The notes: generated by a model not told the origin, from the sequence alone. 18,977 nt of DNA from Smittium culicis (GCA_001970855.1 LSSN01005671.1:1-18977), one strand, 5' to 3'; counted from the first letter of the stretch, positions 8,715-17,953 are shown. Made by a program: numbers and translations.

Positions 8715-11700
8715 CTATTTTCTCCCTAAACGAGAGTGGATTGATGATTTTTCCTTTTCCTGTTTATTTCTATTAGTCTTTAAATTACCAGACTTTGAGC
8801 TACCATTCTTTGAATCTTCGCTTTTGTAGCTACTGCGTCTTTTTTCTGAAGACTTGGTGCTTGTGTATTTATTATCGAATTCAGATTTCCTGCTGCTTTT
8901 AGAGCTTTGATTGCTGGAACTATCTTTTTTGTGTGCATTTTTAAGCGATAAATCTGATTCCTGATTTCTTTTAGCACTTCCTAAAATTGAAATTGATTTT
9001 TTTGCACTATCAGATGCACTGTTGTTATCACCATCTTTGGTTATAGCTCCACGATGTTTATTCTTATCGCTAAATGAATCTGGGTTACAAGAAGTTTCAT
9101 TCTTTGACAATGTTCTATTAAAACTCTGATTTTTCTTTTCTGAGTATTTTCGTTCAGAATTAATATCCTTTTTGACACTGTCTTCAATTTGGTTTTTATC
9201 GATCTGTTTAGAATTACTATTAATGTTATTATCAGTATTCTGCAAATTTGCACCATCTGTTTTCTTGTTGTCAAACCCATCTTCTTTTTTATTAATATGA
9301 TCAGTTGGCAAAGACTTTTTATTATAACTATAATAGTTACTTTTAGATCTCTTTGATGAGTTCTCATTATTTGACTTGGATTTAATTTTTTGGGTATCAT
9401 TAAAATTGTCATCATGTTCTGTGTTGCTTTTACTAGATCTAATCTTATTTTCTTCGTCAAGTAAATCCCTTTTACGTTTATAAGATGCATCTTGATTGTT
9501 GGATGCGCCCAATGAACCTATTTTATCGGTGCTACGACTAGATGGTGAGTTTGAATCCACTGATGATATTCCCACATCTTTACTACTAGACTTGATAGTT
9601 CTGCTAGATGATCTATAAGACTTACTATGGTCTTTTCCCTCTTTAAATTTATCATTTAAGCTACCAGGTTTTGGGTCTTTATAACTAAATTTATGTCTTT
9701 CACTATCTTCGCGCTTTTGGTCATGCTCTTTCTGCCCAGATTTTTTAGAATCTCTGGATTTAGACTCAGTTTTAACTTTTCTATCCAATTCAGAAACTTC
9801 CCTGGGTAGATGTCTATCTTTATTAGAAGAGCTTGGATATTTTTCAGCTTTATTCATGGAGATTGATGAATTTTTACCATTTGCACTGGAATTCTCAGAA
9901 AAATTTTTATTAGATCCAGGAGAACGTTTAATAGCATCTTGAGAATCTTTCCGAACATTTTGGTTTTTATATGAACGATCTTTATCAAGATCCTTATTAT
10001 TTTCGGCATTGAATGAGCTACTAGTTTTGATTCTGTGACTAGAATGGGTTTCCCTGTAATCGTCTCTATTTGAGTCATCTATTCGGCTATCATAATTTGA
10101 GCTTGAGCTTTTTTCGCCTCTGATATAGCGTTCCTTATTATCATTAACACGACGCTCAGGTTTGCGATCGTTCCTAAAAGAATCGTCCTTATGAGCTCCT
10201 GTGTAAGAGTTATCTTTATAGTCTAAATTGCTAGATCTATCCTTGAAATCAGTACTACGGGAATGATCTCTTTTTTCATTCCTGTAAGAGTTATACCTAC
10301 TATTGGTCTTGAAGGAGTCGTCCCTGAGCTCCGAGGAATAGGAACTGTCTTTGTGGTTAATTTTATGCGAGCTATCTTCGAGACGGTTATATCGCTTATC
10401 ATTTATATGATCATTACTATAAGAATCATGTTTACGATCACTCCTCAAAGAGCCGTCTCTACGATCTTTATAAGATGAGTTTTCTCTTCGATCGTTATTA
10501 TTAGAGCTACGATAACTTTGATTGTAACGAGAGTCATCTTTGTAATTATAACTATAGGTATCATAGCTACTATCTCTCCTTAAAGCATCATCCCTGCGAC
10601 CTTTTGAACTAGATATATCCCTACGTTCGTTGTTGCGTTTATTGTCTCTCTGTCCTTGAAGAGAAGAATCATTATTGACAAAATCGTTAGATGATCTGTC
10701 ATTATAATCTCTGTTGTTAGAGCGGCTTCTATGATCTTTAGTATAATAATTGTCTTCGCGATTAGAATTGAGATTGCTCTTTTTATTGCTATCAAAATAA
10801 TCGGAACCTTCTTTCGATTGATTACTGTCTTTGATTGAACTACCGCTCGGATATATTTCTTGTGATAATGATTGGTTGCGAAATCGGTTCAAGGGCTTTT
10901 CGTTTTTGGAATTTGAGGTTGAGGAGTCGTCGACTTGGTTTTGAGTAGGATGGTCATTATTTGAATTAATTAAAGAGTTATTATTAAAAAATCTGGGATT
11001 AGAAGACGTTTGAGTAGAAATGATAGAAGAAGAATCATTAGTTTTAGGGTCATCTAAAGATTTTATTAATGGTTGAAAATTTGGTTGAACAAAATTAAAA
11101 TTATTAATAGGTAAATTTGGGCGATTCATAGAGTAAAAGGGCATAGGGATCATTCCATTATTAGGAATTGAATTGTTATTGATATTATTAGAAAGAGCTC
11201 TATTGTTTTGCGGAACAGGCATAAATTGGTGAGGGTTCATCAACATTTGGGGATTGAATGGAAATACATTAGGCATCATCATAGCGGGAGGATGAGGTCC
11301 AGGGATAAAGTTTTGAAAAACTGGGGGAATGTTAGAAGGAGGAAGAGAGTGATGAAGTGGGTGAGACTGGGGTATCAGAGGTGGTAGATGGGAAGTAGAA
11401 GGGGGTCTTATGCTTGATATACCGGTGTTTCCAAGGCTGGGTTGGGGATTAGGAATATGCCCTGATGCAGGACTGTTTAAGTTGTTGGTGATATTTGTAG
11501 GATTATTTTCTTCGGAAACAGTTTGAATTCTACCAGAATCGACGGCAGATTCGCTTGTCTGCAGTTCTTGTTGTTCTTGTGAATCTTTGATTAATTTTAG
11601 AAAAGCTTCAACCTTTTCGCGGGTTTCATTAGATGGAGTAAGCTCAGAATATACAAGTACAGAGTCAGGATTTGAACAAACTGGGCATAATTTATTCTGG

Positions 11701-13187
11701 GAAAGAGAGTCGGAGTCAGAAAGTAAATACTGCTCGATACATTGGGCACAAAAGATAGAGTTACAGCAAGGGGAGAGAAGGGGGTTATTTACCAGGTTTG
11801 AGCAAATTGAGCACTTTAGATCATTTGGGATATTAGAGGTCAAAGAAAGTTCAATATTAGCTTTCATAGAAGTTTTATTTAAACGGACAGCTTCATTCCA
11901 AGGGTCATCGTTGGTAGTGGCAACGACAAGTGTACCATCGCTGGTAACCATAGCATGTTTGCCATCTTCCAACTTTTCAACTTTCTGTAAAAAGGATTTA
12001 GGGATACCGGTTGTTCTTTTAACTCTTTTTGTATTGTCAGGGGCGGGTCCTAAATTGGGGTCATAGTTTAAAGTTGGACATTCCTGTATCCAGTGACCAG
12101 CTTGACCGCAGCGGAAGCATACATACTTATCAGGGGGCTTCAAGCGAAGTCGATCAGATTTTTCTGGTTTGGAATAGCTTCCTCTTGCAAAATTCTGAGG
12201 TCTATAGCCCATCATTGGTCTCTGACTATTGGGTATTAATATTTTAAATGAATGCAAAGGAGGATTAGGGATATATAGAATTTATTAAATCTATTTTACA
12301 ATAGTGGTAGTTGAAAGCGTATAAGGTAATAAAACACTAAAAAATAGCAGCAAGAAAAGGGATATAGGCGAAATAAGAGAAGTAAAACGAAGAGAAGATG
12401 GTAAAAAAAAAAAAAAACAAAAGAAAGTAATGAGTTAAAAGTGAAAAGTTTAATAAGAAAATAGTATAAAAAATAAAAAGAGAGTTGTATATAAAAGGAG
12501 TGGATATGTACAGGCGGTAAGGGTATAAGATAGAAAAACTTATAAAAAAGCTTGAAGGGGATAAAGAGGAATATAGGGATATAAAGTAAAAAAAAAAACT
12601 TGCTTTTCCATTTGGTTCTGCTGGTAGTTCCATTGCTCGCTACTCTGCTGGAACATATTGGCAATCCTTTGTTTTTCGTCGTCAGCAGCAGGGTCAGCAG
12701 TGCTTTCCGGGAGCAAAGAGCTTGGGTTAGAGGAGTCTAAGCCTGGCAGAAAAGTAGAAGAATGGATTGAGGAGAGATCATGTGTGTAGCTAGAAGGTAT
12801 GATCTGTTTATTTGAGCTAAAATTAGAATCCTTCTTGTTGGAGAGTAGAAAGGAAGATCTTGGGGGACCGGTGTAAGGAATTCTTTGTACAAAAACAGAG
12901 GTATTTCTTTGAATCATAGCCTTGTCATCAGAATACTCTATAAGGAGGGGGGGGGAATGGTAAAAATCGAAGGGGGAGGGGGGAAAAAAACTTTGAAAAT
13001 AAAAAATAAAATAAAAAGTACCTTCATTAGTTTGAGAGTTTATTATATTAACATCGAACTCATCTACATTAAGTTTTTTGGCTTTAAGAATTTCTTGTTT
13101 TAGATCGAATACCGAGATGGACAATCCATCAAAGACTATAGTGGAATAGTCTTTTGCGGCTTTGAATTTGTAGTGAATTTGAGACAT
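8715..13187 (-). CDS. MPE1: Mpe1/RBBP6 pre-mRNA 3'-end processing factor (three exons)
   Basis: Exons 13187-13022, 12937-12600 and 12221-8715 join in frame to about 1336 residues. Domains in order: DWNN ubiquitin-like fold (about 1-76, starting MSQIHYKFKAAKDYSTIVFD and ending VQRIPYTG), CCHC zinc knuckle CFRCGQAGHWIQEC (about 203-216), and a C4C4 RING/U-box (Cys at about 305, 308, 320, 326, 329, 347, 350). A Pro/Asn-rich stretch follows (about 400-580), then a long Ser/Arg/Asp/Lys-rich tail with four 45-residue repeats (about 710-889). This DWNN-knuckle-RING order defines the Mpe1/RBBP6 family, a subunit of the cleavage and polyadenylation factor with ubiquitin-ligase-like features, acting in the nucleus. 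Yeast Mpe1 is about 440 residues; the long charged tail makes this one more like animal RBBP6. The start at 13187 is the ATG giving the conserved Met-Ser-x-x-His-Tyr-Lys-Phe. It is divergent from MED8. Confidence 0.93.
10059..10598 (-). repeat. Four imperfect 135-nt (45-residue) repeats in the MPE1 tail
   Basis: Units start at 10598, 10463, 10328 and 10193 on the minus strand with RRDDALR, RRDGSLR, LRDDSFK and HKDDSFR, exactly 135 nt apart. A second conserved part lies at mid-unit (for example DSRYNQSYRSS and DKRYNRLEDSS). Residues are mainly Ser, Asp, Arg, Asn, Tyr. This is an RS/RD-like, probably disordered segment that may bind RNA or other processing factors, by analogy with other RS-rich proteins. 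Confidence 0.8.
12222..12599 (-). other. Intron 2 of MPE1
   Basis: This 378-nt stretch between the DWNN exon and the zinc-knuckle exon has a strong pyrimidine bias on the coding strand and stops in all useful frames. The best in-frame solution uses a GTTTTT donor at 12599 and a TCAG acceptor ending at 12222, joining MEKQ to RPMMGYRP in phase 0. The donor is atypical and lies in a homopolymer run. A TCCCTAATCC stretch about 40 nt before the acceptor could hold the branch point. A further small exon inside cannot be excluded. Confidence 0.7.
12938..13021 (-). other. Intron 1 of MPE1, inside the DWNN domain, open in frame
   Basis: GTACTT donor, CTTATAG acceptor, 84 nt, C- and T-rich on the coding strand. 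Splicing joins QTNE to EYSDD, which matches the conserved DWNN sequence QTKEEYTDD of RBBP6. The length is a multiple of three and contains no stop, so retention would add 28 residues instead of ending translation. No clear branch-point motif is visible. Confidence 0.9.
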
Positions 13188-13354
13188 CACATGCGAAGAA
13201 ATAGAGCAAAATTGATGGGGAGCGTTGGGATCGGAGAAGCGAAATTGAAATTTGGTATAAACAAAATGCTAAAAAGAGAAATCTTAAATTAGAGCTGTGA
13301 TATTAATTAATAAACAAATAAATTTTGGCTTTTATTGATTACTCAAGTGAATAG

Positions 13355-13359
13355 CCAAT
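13355..13359 (+). promoter_or_regulatory. CCAAT box 1
   Basis: AGCCAATAG lies about 170 bp upstream of the MPE1 start and 300 bp upstream of the MED8 start. CCAAT boxes bind the HAP/NF-Y complex in fungi and other eukaryotes; binding here is inferred only. Confidence 0.4.
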
Positions 13360-13377
13360 AGATACCCACTTTCGCGG

Positions 13378-13382
13378 CCAAT
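13378..13382 (+). promoter_or_regulatory. CCAAT box 2
   Basis: CGGCCAATCAGGA fits the extended NF-Y consensus (RRCCAATCA) better than the first box and sits 23 bp after it, about two helical turns, in the same orientation. Confidence 0.5.
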
Positions 13383-13416
13383 CAGGACATCCTTAATGCG
13401 AATCTACAATGACAGC

Positions 13417-13438
13417 AAATTAAATTAAATTAAATTAA
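13417..13438 (+). repeat. (AAATT)n microsatellite
   Basis: About four perfect copies of AAATT, followed directly by AAACT repeats to about 13451. It lies in the shared promoter region and may act as a poly(dA:dT)-like nucleosome-poor tract. Confidence 0.8.
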
Positions 13439-13658
13439 TCAAACTAAACTAAATTTAAGGCAAATAAACTTATTTTCTTTTACCTCAAAAATTCCCTAAG
13501 CTTTAAACCCACAATTATAAACTCAAGTTTTACTTTGCCCATCGCCAAGCTCTAGAATCACATCCTTCTCCAAACCCTCACGTCTCCTCCTTCGCATAGC
13601 ACTAGCTTTGTTCCCAGAGACTATTAAGCTATAAAAATTAAACGCTTTTAAAAAGAGT

Positions 13659-14378
13659 ATGAGCTTAGTTGCAGAAGATAGGAAAGCCGAGCTACTCTCT
13701 CTGAAGAGCAAGCTTTTGCAGCTGATAGATTCGTATGACTACTTTATAAATTCCCTTCAGCAAGAGGTTTTTCAGAGCAGCTTTAGTGGCCATGATTTCG
13801 AGCCTAACTGGCTGGACATTTTTAGCAAGTTCAACATCTTAGCCGCCAAATACAGCGTCTTGGTCGAGGATATTGGGAAGGCCCAAAAACAAGTCCTTAG
13901 TAAGGTGATTGTATTTCCTGGAAAAACTGGTTTCGAACCCACCACTTTGGCTGAGGAGGAATTACTGATCAACCATACCTCGAATAGCAACCTGAACGCC
14001 CAAATAGCAGACGGCATTCACCCTAGTTCAAACAGTACTAATAATGTTAGCCAGATGCAAAAACAACAGCAATATTTACAGCTCCAGCAGCAGAGAATAT
14101 CGGTGTTACTGAGGACTAAACTTACCCCAAAACTCGAATTAGCAGAAAAGTTGATTGAGGAAAAAATTCGTTTACATAAAGTGGATAACGAAGAAGAGTT
14201 TGGAAGCTTGAGGTATTGGAAGAACTATTCTGAACTACACGATATGCTAAGCCTAAGCGCAGCCCAGATAATATCGAGAGCTAAAGACGATAAACCGAAA
14301 ATAAAAGCCACTACAGCTATTGATAACTCTACCGCTCTTTCTCTAGAAAGTATAATGTCCTTTTTAAACTCAGGTTAA
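13659..14378 (+). CDS. MED8: Mediator complex subunit 8
   Basis: A single-exon ORF of 239 residues. The N-terminal helical part (about 5-85) has the Med8 pattern: LKSKLLQLIDS, then a Trp-containing NWLDIFSKFNILAAKYSVL stretch, then QVLSKVIVFPG. After a polar Asn/Gln-rich linker (about 100-140) comes LLRTKLTPKLE (about 151-161), the characteristic LLRTKLxPxVE motif of fungal and animal Med8, and a further helical tail. Med8 belongs to the head module of Mediator, where it binds Med18/Med20 and takes part in recruiting RNA polymerase II and TBP in the nucleus. The start is the first ATG in frame and gives the expected N-terminal helix. It is divergent from MPE1 and convergent with the RhoGAP gene. 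No membrane or signal segment is seen. Identification rests on these motifs. Confidence 0.88.
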   Translation: MSLVAEDRKAELLSLKSKLLQLIDSYDYFINSLQQEVFQSSFSGHDFEPNWLDIFSKFNILAAKYSVLVEDIGKAQKQVLSKVIVFPGKTGFEPTTLAEEELLINHTSNSNLNAQIADGIHPSSNSTNNVSQMQKQQQYLQLQQQRISVLLRTKLTPKLELAEKLIEEKIRLHKVDNEEEFGSLRYWKNYSELHDMLSLSAAQIISRAKDDKPKIKATTAIDNSTALSLESIMSFLNSG

Positions 14379-14874
14379 TCTCACAAAACCTCACCACATA
14401 TTTTTATTTTATCTGTTTGAAGTAATCTTTTCATTTTTACTATTCTTGTAACATATTTATAATTCGATTTTAATTTCTTTCTTCATAATTCCTGTTTTAT
14501 TAACTTTAAATAATTGCATTTTTAAAACCATTTGATACAAGTTGTAATTATATCTCAATCTTATGAACGTCCTTTTAAACTCATAATTCAAATGCTTCGA
14601 TAAAACTATTAAATTCTCCGTGGAGGTAAATTACTTTAAGAATTTAAAAATTAAAAGTATCTTATACAGTCAGCCTTAAATTTAAAATAAGGGGTTTAAC
14701 GTGTACTTTTTAGGACTATAATTCAATAAAAAATCAATGTATATATAAATATTGATATAAAAGTTTGCCACTAAAATAAAAACATGAATAACTAGGTTAG
14801 GAGTAAAAGCTGATGTATTAAAAATAAAAGATATTATTGTAAAAAAAAAAAAAGTAGTTGGATAAGAAAGAAAA
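14379..14874. other. Convergent 3' intergenic region (MED8 and RhoGAP gene)
   Basis: About 496 bp of A/T-rich DNA between converging stop codons. It holds no gene. The only structured piece is a stretch similar to the DIRS terminal repeat (14684-14722), listed separately. Confidence 0.55.
14684..14722 (+). repeat. Possible solo DIRS terminus
   Basis: TAACGTGTACTTTT (14697-14710) is identical to 5928-5941 in the right terminal repeat of the DIRS element. Weaker similarity continues on both sides: CCTTA and AAGG blocks before, and ACTATAA after. No recombinase or other element sequence accompanies it, so it may be a leftover end from an excised or deleted copy. Confidence 0.5.
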
Positions 14875-16254
14875 CTATTCTCTATAAATGTTGAGCTGAC
14901 TTTCAAGGGCATGGACCATGTCGTTAAAGAGAGCTTCGGAATGAACGTTGTTAACTCTGAGGATGGTGTTAATTTCGGAGCTGAATATGACATAGAAGTA
15001 TTGAATGAGAAGTTGGACCACGCTTCCAGTGGAAGGCAGGGAGGGAGAAACGGAAATAGTTTCTAGATAACATACGGGCTCATCAGGGTACTTGCCAATT
15101 AAAATTGGGGCCCAGTTTTTAGCCAAATTGAAAGAGGTCATATGGTTTTGCTCAGAGTTGTGTGCAATATTACTTAGGAGGCAAAAGAGATGAGTCAACA
15201 GTTGACGCTGTCGAGGGGAAAGTAGTGGAAGAACTTTAGATTTGATAAAATTAATTCTTTTTCTTTCTATTTGGAGAGAGACGGTAATATCGGAAAGCTC
15301 AGCAAGAGAGTCGGGGAGAGGGAGTTGGGTGAACAATTCGACAATTTCGGAGTTAAAGATAGGATCTTTAAGTTCGTAAAAGAAGAGCTTTAGTAAAAAA
15401 GCAGAAGTGTTGATGTCATCGTAAATTTTTAAAAATTCAGAGGAGTTACGGTTTTTACTGTATTCGATTTGAGTCTTGAGTTTGGACTCGGTGATGTTTG
15501 TAGTTTCAGGGAGATGTTGGAAGACGTTTTGGGTGTATGTACCAGTTTTGTGTAGATGTAATAGCCAGTTGACGAGAGGAATTGGTAGAGTGAAAATATC
15601 AGAGGCAGGGTTAGTAGTGACGACATCATTAATATGGGCGCCGAAAAGTCTTTTGTCGGAAGGAATCTGGTTTGAAATGGATATAGCAGCAGATATAGGA
15701 ACGGAATAATGTTTAGCAGTAGTTTCTGAGTCTTTATCGAAAGTAGGTTGAGATATTTGCATCCTGTCTATAGGAACCAAGGCTTTGAGATGTTCGATAG
15801 ATTCTACATAAACTAGCTTGGAATAGAATTTACTAGAAATGATAGAGGCAAAAGTGTTTAGTAAGAGTTTTGTCCAAGTAGAGGGGTGTACTAGATATAG
15901 CTTTTTGAGGTTTTTTTTATATTTTCTATCGAGGGAATGGTATGCGGAAATGATCCACTGCCACGAGGGTTCGTGGGGGCCGTTTCCAGCAAAATAGACG
16001 ATTACATAATCATTTTCAACGATACTAGAAGTTTTCTTGATTATAGTTTGAAGCAAAGAATCGTAGTCGACGATTTTGGGGTCAGGAAAGAAGTGATCAG
16101 AAAGGACGATTATAGGGAGAGTTTCGTTGTCTAAGCCAGCGAAATACAGCAAGCTTTTGTCAACATTGGCACCAAAATCGCCATCAGGAAGATCAAGTTT
16201 GAAGCCGCGAGCTCTTGCTTGGTCGAGTATGTGCAACTTTTCGGAGTTGGTCAT
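14875..16254 (-). CDS. Sec14 (CRAL-TRIO)-RhoGAP protein, p50RhoGAP/ARHGAP1-like
   Basis: A single-exon ORF of 459 residues. About 46-165 is a Sec14/CRAL-TRIO lipid-binding domain; the stretch SLDRKYKKNLKKLYLVHPST is almost the same as in ARHGAP1 (EFDRKYKKNIKALYIVHPTM). About 205-445 is a RhoGAP domain, with FLLKLFFYELKDPI and MTSFNLAKNWAPIL matching the family blocks. RhoGAPs speed GTP hydrolysis by Rho/Cdc42/Rac GTPases, and the Sec14 part directs them to membranes. The arginine-finger position, GIFRRS in ARHGAP1, reads NVFQHL here (Gln246), and the second Arg of the KxFLR block is Tyr293, while Lys289 and Asn376 are kept. Catalysis is therefore doubtful; it may bind GTPases without activating them. 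Fungal Ecm25 has a similar domain order. The start ATG lacks any upstream in-frame coding sequence. Confidence 0.88.
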   Translation of the reverse strand: MTNSEKLHILDQARARGFKLDLPDGDFGANVDKSLLYFAGLDNETLPIIVLSDHFFPDPKIVDYDSLLQTIIKKTSSIVENDYVIVYFAGNGPHEPSWQWIISAYHSLDRKYKKNLKKLYLVHPSTWTKLLLNTFASIISSKFYSKLVYVESIEHLKALVPIDRMQISQPTFDKDSETTAKHYSVPISAAISISNQIPSDKRLFGAHINDVVTTNPASDIFTLPIPLVNWLLHLHKTGTYTQNVFQHLPETTNITESKLKTQIEYSKNRNSSEFLKIYDDINTSAFLLKLFFYELKDPIFNSEIVELFTQLPLPDSLAELSDITVSLQIERKRINFIKSKVLPLLSPRQRQLLTHLFCLLSNIAHNSEQNHMTSFNLAKNWAPILIGKYPDEPVCYLETISVSPSLPSTGSVVQLLIQYFYVIFSSEINTILRVNNVHSEALFNDMVHALESQLNIYRE

Positions 16255-16884
16255 ATTTCAAAATATAGCAAAAAAATAAACACTTTGGTCTATGATTATA
16301 AAAAGAAGAAATAAAATATAATATAATAGAAGTAAAGAACGAGATATTATATGTGAGAATATATATTATGTGAGATAGGGAAAAAAATCACAAGATATTT
16401 GGTTGAGGAGAAAAGTGGAGTTTATATAATCGCAGAATCACAAAAACTTTAAGAATTATTGGAATAACAACTTGAAGAACATTTGGGTAAAAACATCAAG
16501 AATTAATCGAGAAAAACAATAAGGGTAATTGGAGTAAAAATAAATAGAGCTGCCAATGATTTAAAAGAATTTAAAAAGCATTCAAGCGTTGAGCGATTAA
16601 AACTTCCTTCATAATCCAATCATTTGGTTGCTCGCACATTGTGTACGCATTTTACCTTCACTACTTTAATTTCAGTTTGATCATTGGTTACAATTAACAC
16701 TCACAAATAAGATATGTCATAATTCTATTCAGGTTACAAATCCAGGCCTATTTGGGTAATTGTTGACACCATTCTAGCGAATAAGCCATGATCATATGAC
16801 ACTATCGTCAAAGTATTGATATATATAATCATACCAATCTTCTTAAAATGGTTAAATTAATGCTTACCTAATTCCAATGACTGC
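16255..16884 (-). promoter_or_regulatory. Upstream region of the RhoGAP gene
   Basis: About 630 bp without a gene. The part next to the start codon is pyrimidine-rich on the coding strand, as expected for a fungal leader. A CCAAT sequence on the plus strand at about 16615-16619 is a possible distal element. Nothing else is recognised. Confidence 0.3.
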
Positions 16885-16888
16885 TTAA

Positions 16889-17077
16889 CCCTTTCCCGTC
16901 CAACACTCTTTAAAAAAATTAAATTTATGATTCGTTTATGATTTATAAGTAAATTTATTATTTGCTGTAATTATACAACAGGCCAATAATTCATAATGCC
17001 TCGGGATTAGGGAATAATAATTGAGCACAATTGGCTACACTTGGTAGATCAAAAATAGTCTACCGCCCGTGAAAGGG
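16889..17077. repeat. MITE with TTAA flanks (piggyBac-like), copy 1
   Basis: TTAA-CCCTTTCCCG at 16885-16898 is matched by the inverted CGTGAAAGGG-TTAA at 17068-17081. A TTAA target duplication next to termini starting CCC is the signature of piggyBac-type transposons. At 189 bp it has no coding capacity, so it would be a non-autonomous miniature element needing a transposase from elsewhere. A diverged relative lies at 17256-17456. Confidence 0.7.
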
Positions 17078-17086
17078 TTAATAGAT

Positions 17087-17160
17087 AAAATCATGTCATT
17101 GACAAACCAACTATAATCACGCAAAAACGAGCCTACCATAATCATGTCAAAAACGAATTG
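17087..17160 (+). repeat. Imperfect 25-bp tandem repeat, three units
   Basis: Units begin at 17087, 17113 and 17138 with AAAATCATGTCA, ATAATCACGCAA and ATAATCATGTCA, and the last two share AAAAACGA. It starts a few bases after MITE copy 1. No function is suggested by the sequence. Confidence 0.5.
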
Positions 17161-17255
17161 ATCAAAGCCCCGCCTTCTAAATCATGGCTGTTAGAATTTA
17201 GTGCTTTATATTTAATATCGGCAAACAACTTTTTCTTGAATGATTTTCTGCCTGA

Positions 17256-17456
17256 TTATTTCCTTCCCTTTCCCCTAATTCAATCTCTCTTGAAGTTTAT
17301 TATTTGCTGATACGCCTGAAATTTATATCATAATTTATTATTTGCTGATATTCCTCAATATGCCAATAATTATGCTCGCCTAATATCTAACTATTTTTAT
17401 TTAATGTGGTTGGCTATTTTAGGTAGATCAAAAACATTCTACCACCCAGGAAATAA
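17256..17456. repeat. MITE, diverged copy 2 of the same family
   Basis: The right half aligns with copy 1 in the same orientation: TTGGCTA, then GGTAGATCAAAAA, then TCTACCxCCC, ending at TTAA (17457-17460). The middle shares TTTATTATTTGCTG and GCCAATAATT. Its own ends are inverted (TTATTTCCT at 17256-17264 against AGGAAATAA at 17448-17456). The left flank reads CTGA, not TTAA, so that side has mutated or the limit is misplaced. The left half has an internal partial duplication of TTTATTATTTGCTGATA. Confidence 0.65.
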
Positions 17457-17460
17457 TTAA

Positions 17461-17953
17461 AATCAATTAGTATATCCTCCAATATAGCTTTCACTGTCGT
17501 TTTATTTTTATTTTACATACACTGATACATATAAATTAATTCATTAATAATTTCTAAATACAATCACTTAAATCGCATTTTCATTCCATTTTTATCAAAT
17601 ACTCTATATCTAAATTGCTCAAAAAATATTTGCTGATCTTTTAAAAAGATTCCAGCCTTAGGTGAATTTTTCTTTGTTATTTTTTTTTAGTTTAAATAAT
17701 GATTTTTTCTGATATAGTAGGATTATAATGTGTATATTAATTTTATTAGTTTTCACTCATTATTACATATTTATAATTAAAGAATAGTATTATTAGCTTT
17801 ATGATAATTATAAAAGAAAAGAGAATGATAAAAAAAACGTATAAGAATAATTTTTGAGATGACATAAAAATTAATTTCATCCATTGAAGTTTTTTCTAAT
17901 TCTCTATCTTCTAGTCTAAGTAATTAATACAATGTTTAATAATATTATACAAC
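17461..17953. other. AT-rich gene-free stretch between MITE copy 2 and the LINE
   Basis: About 490 bp, nearly all A/T, with no ORF, repeat family or RNA gene that I can recognise apart from one further TATTTGCTGAT near 17627, resembling the MITE interior. Confidence 0.5.

Larger units (their letters stand above)
13188..13658. promoter_or_regulatory. Divergent promoter region of MPE1 and MED8
   Basis: This is 471 bp between the two start codons. It contains two CCAAT boxes 23 bp apart, an AAATT microsatellite and no convincing ORF. The arrangement means that both genes can share upstream elements. Confidence 0.65.

Noticed and set aside
11587..12247. Plus-strand open frames opposite the MPE1 N-terminal exon
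   Set aside because: They are antisense to the strongly supported zinc knuckle and RING coding sequence and show no family motif.
12223..12257. ATG at 12257 as start of a separate zinc-knuckle protein
   Set aside because: The DWNN exon upstream joins in frame and gives the standard Mpe1/RBBP6 domain order, so this ATG lies in intron 2.
12296..12664. Phe/Leu-rich minus-strand frames resembling a membrane protein
   Set aside because: They are translations of the pyrimidine-rich intron 2 of MPE1; hydrophobicity follows from the T-rich composition.
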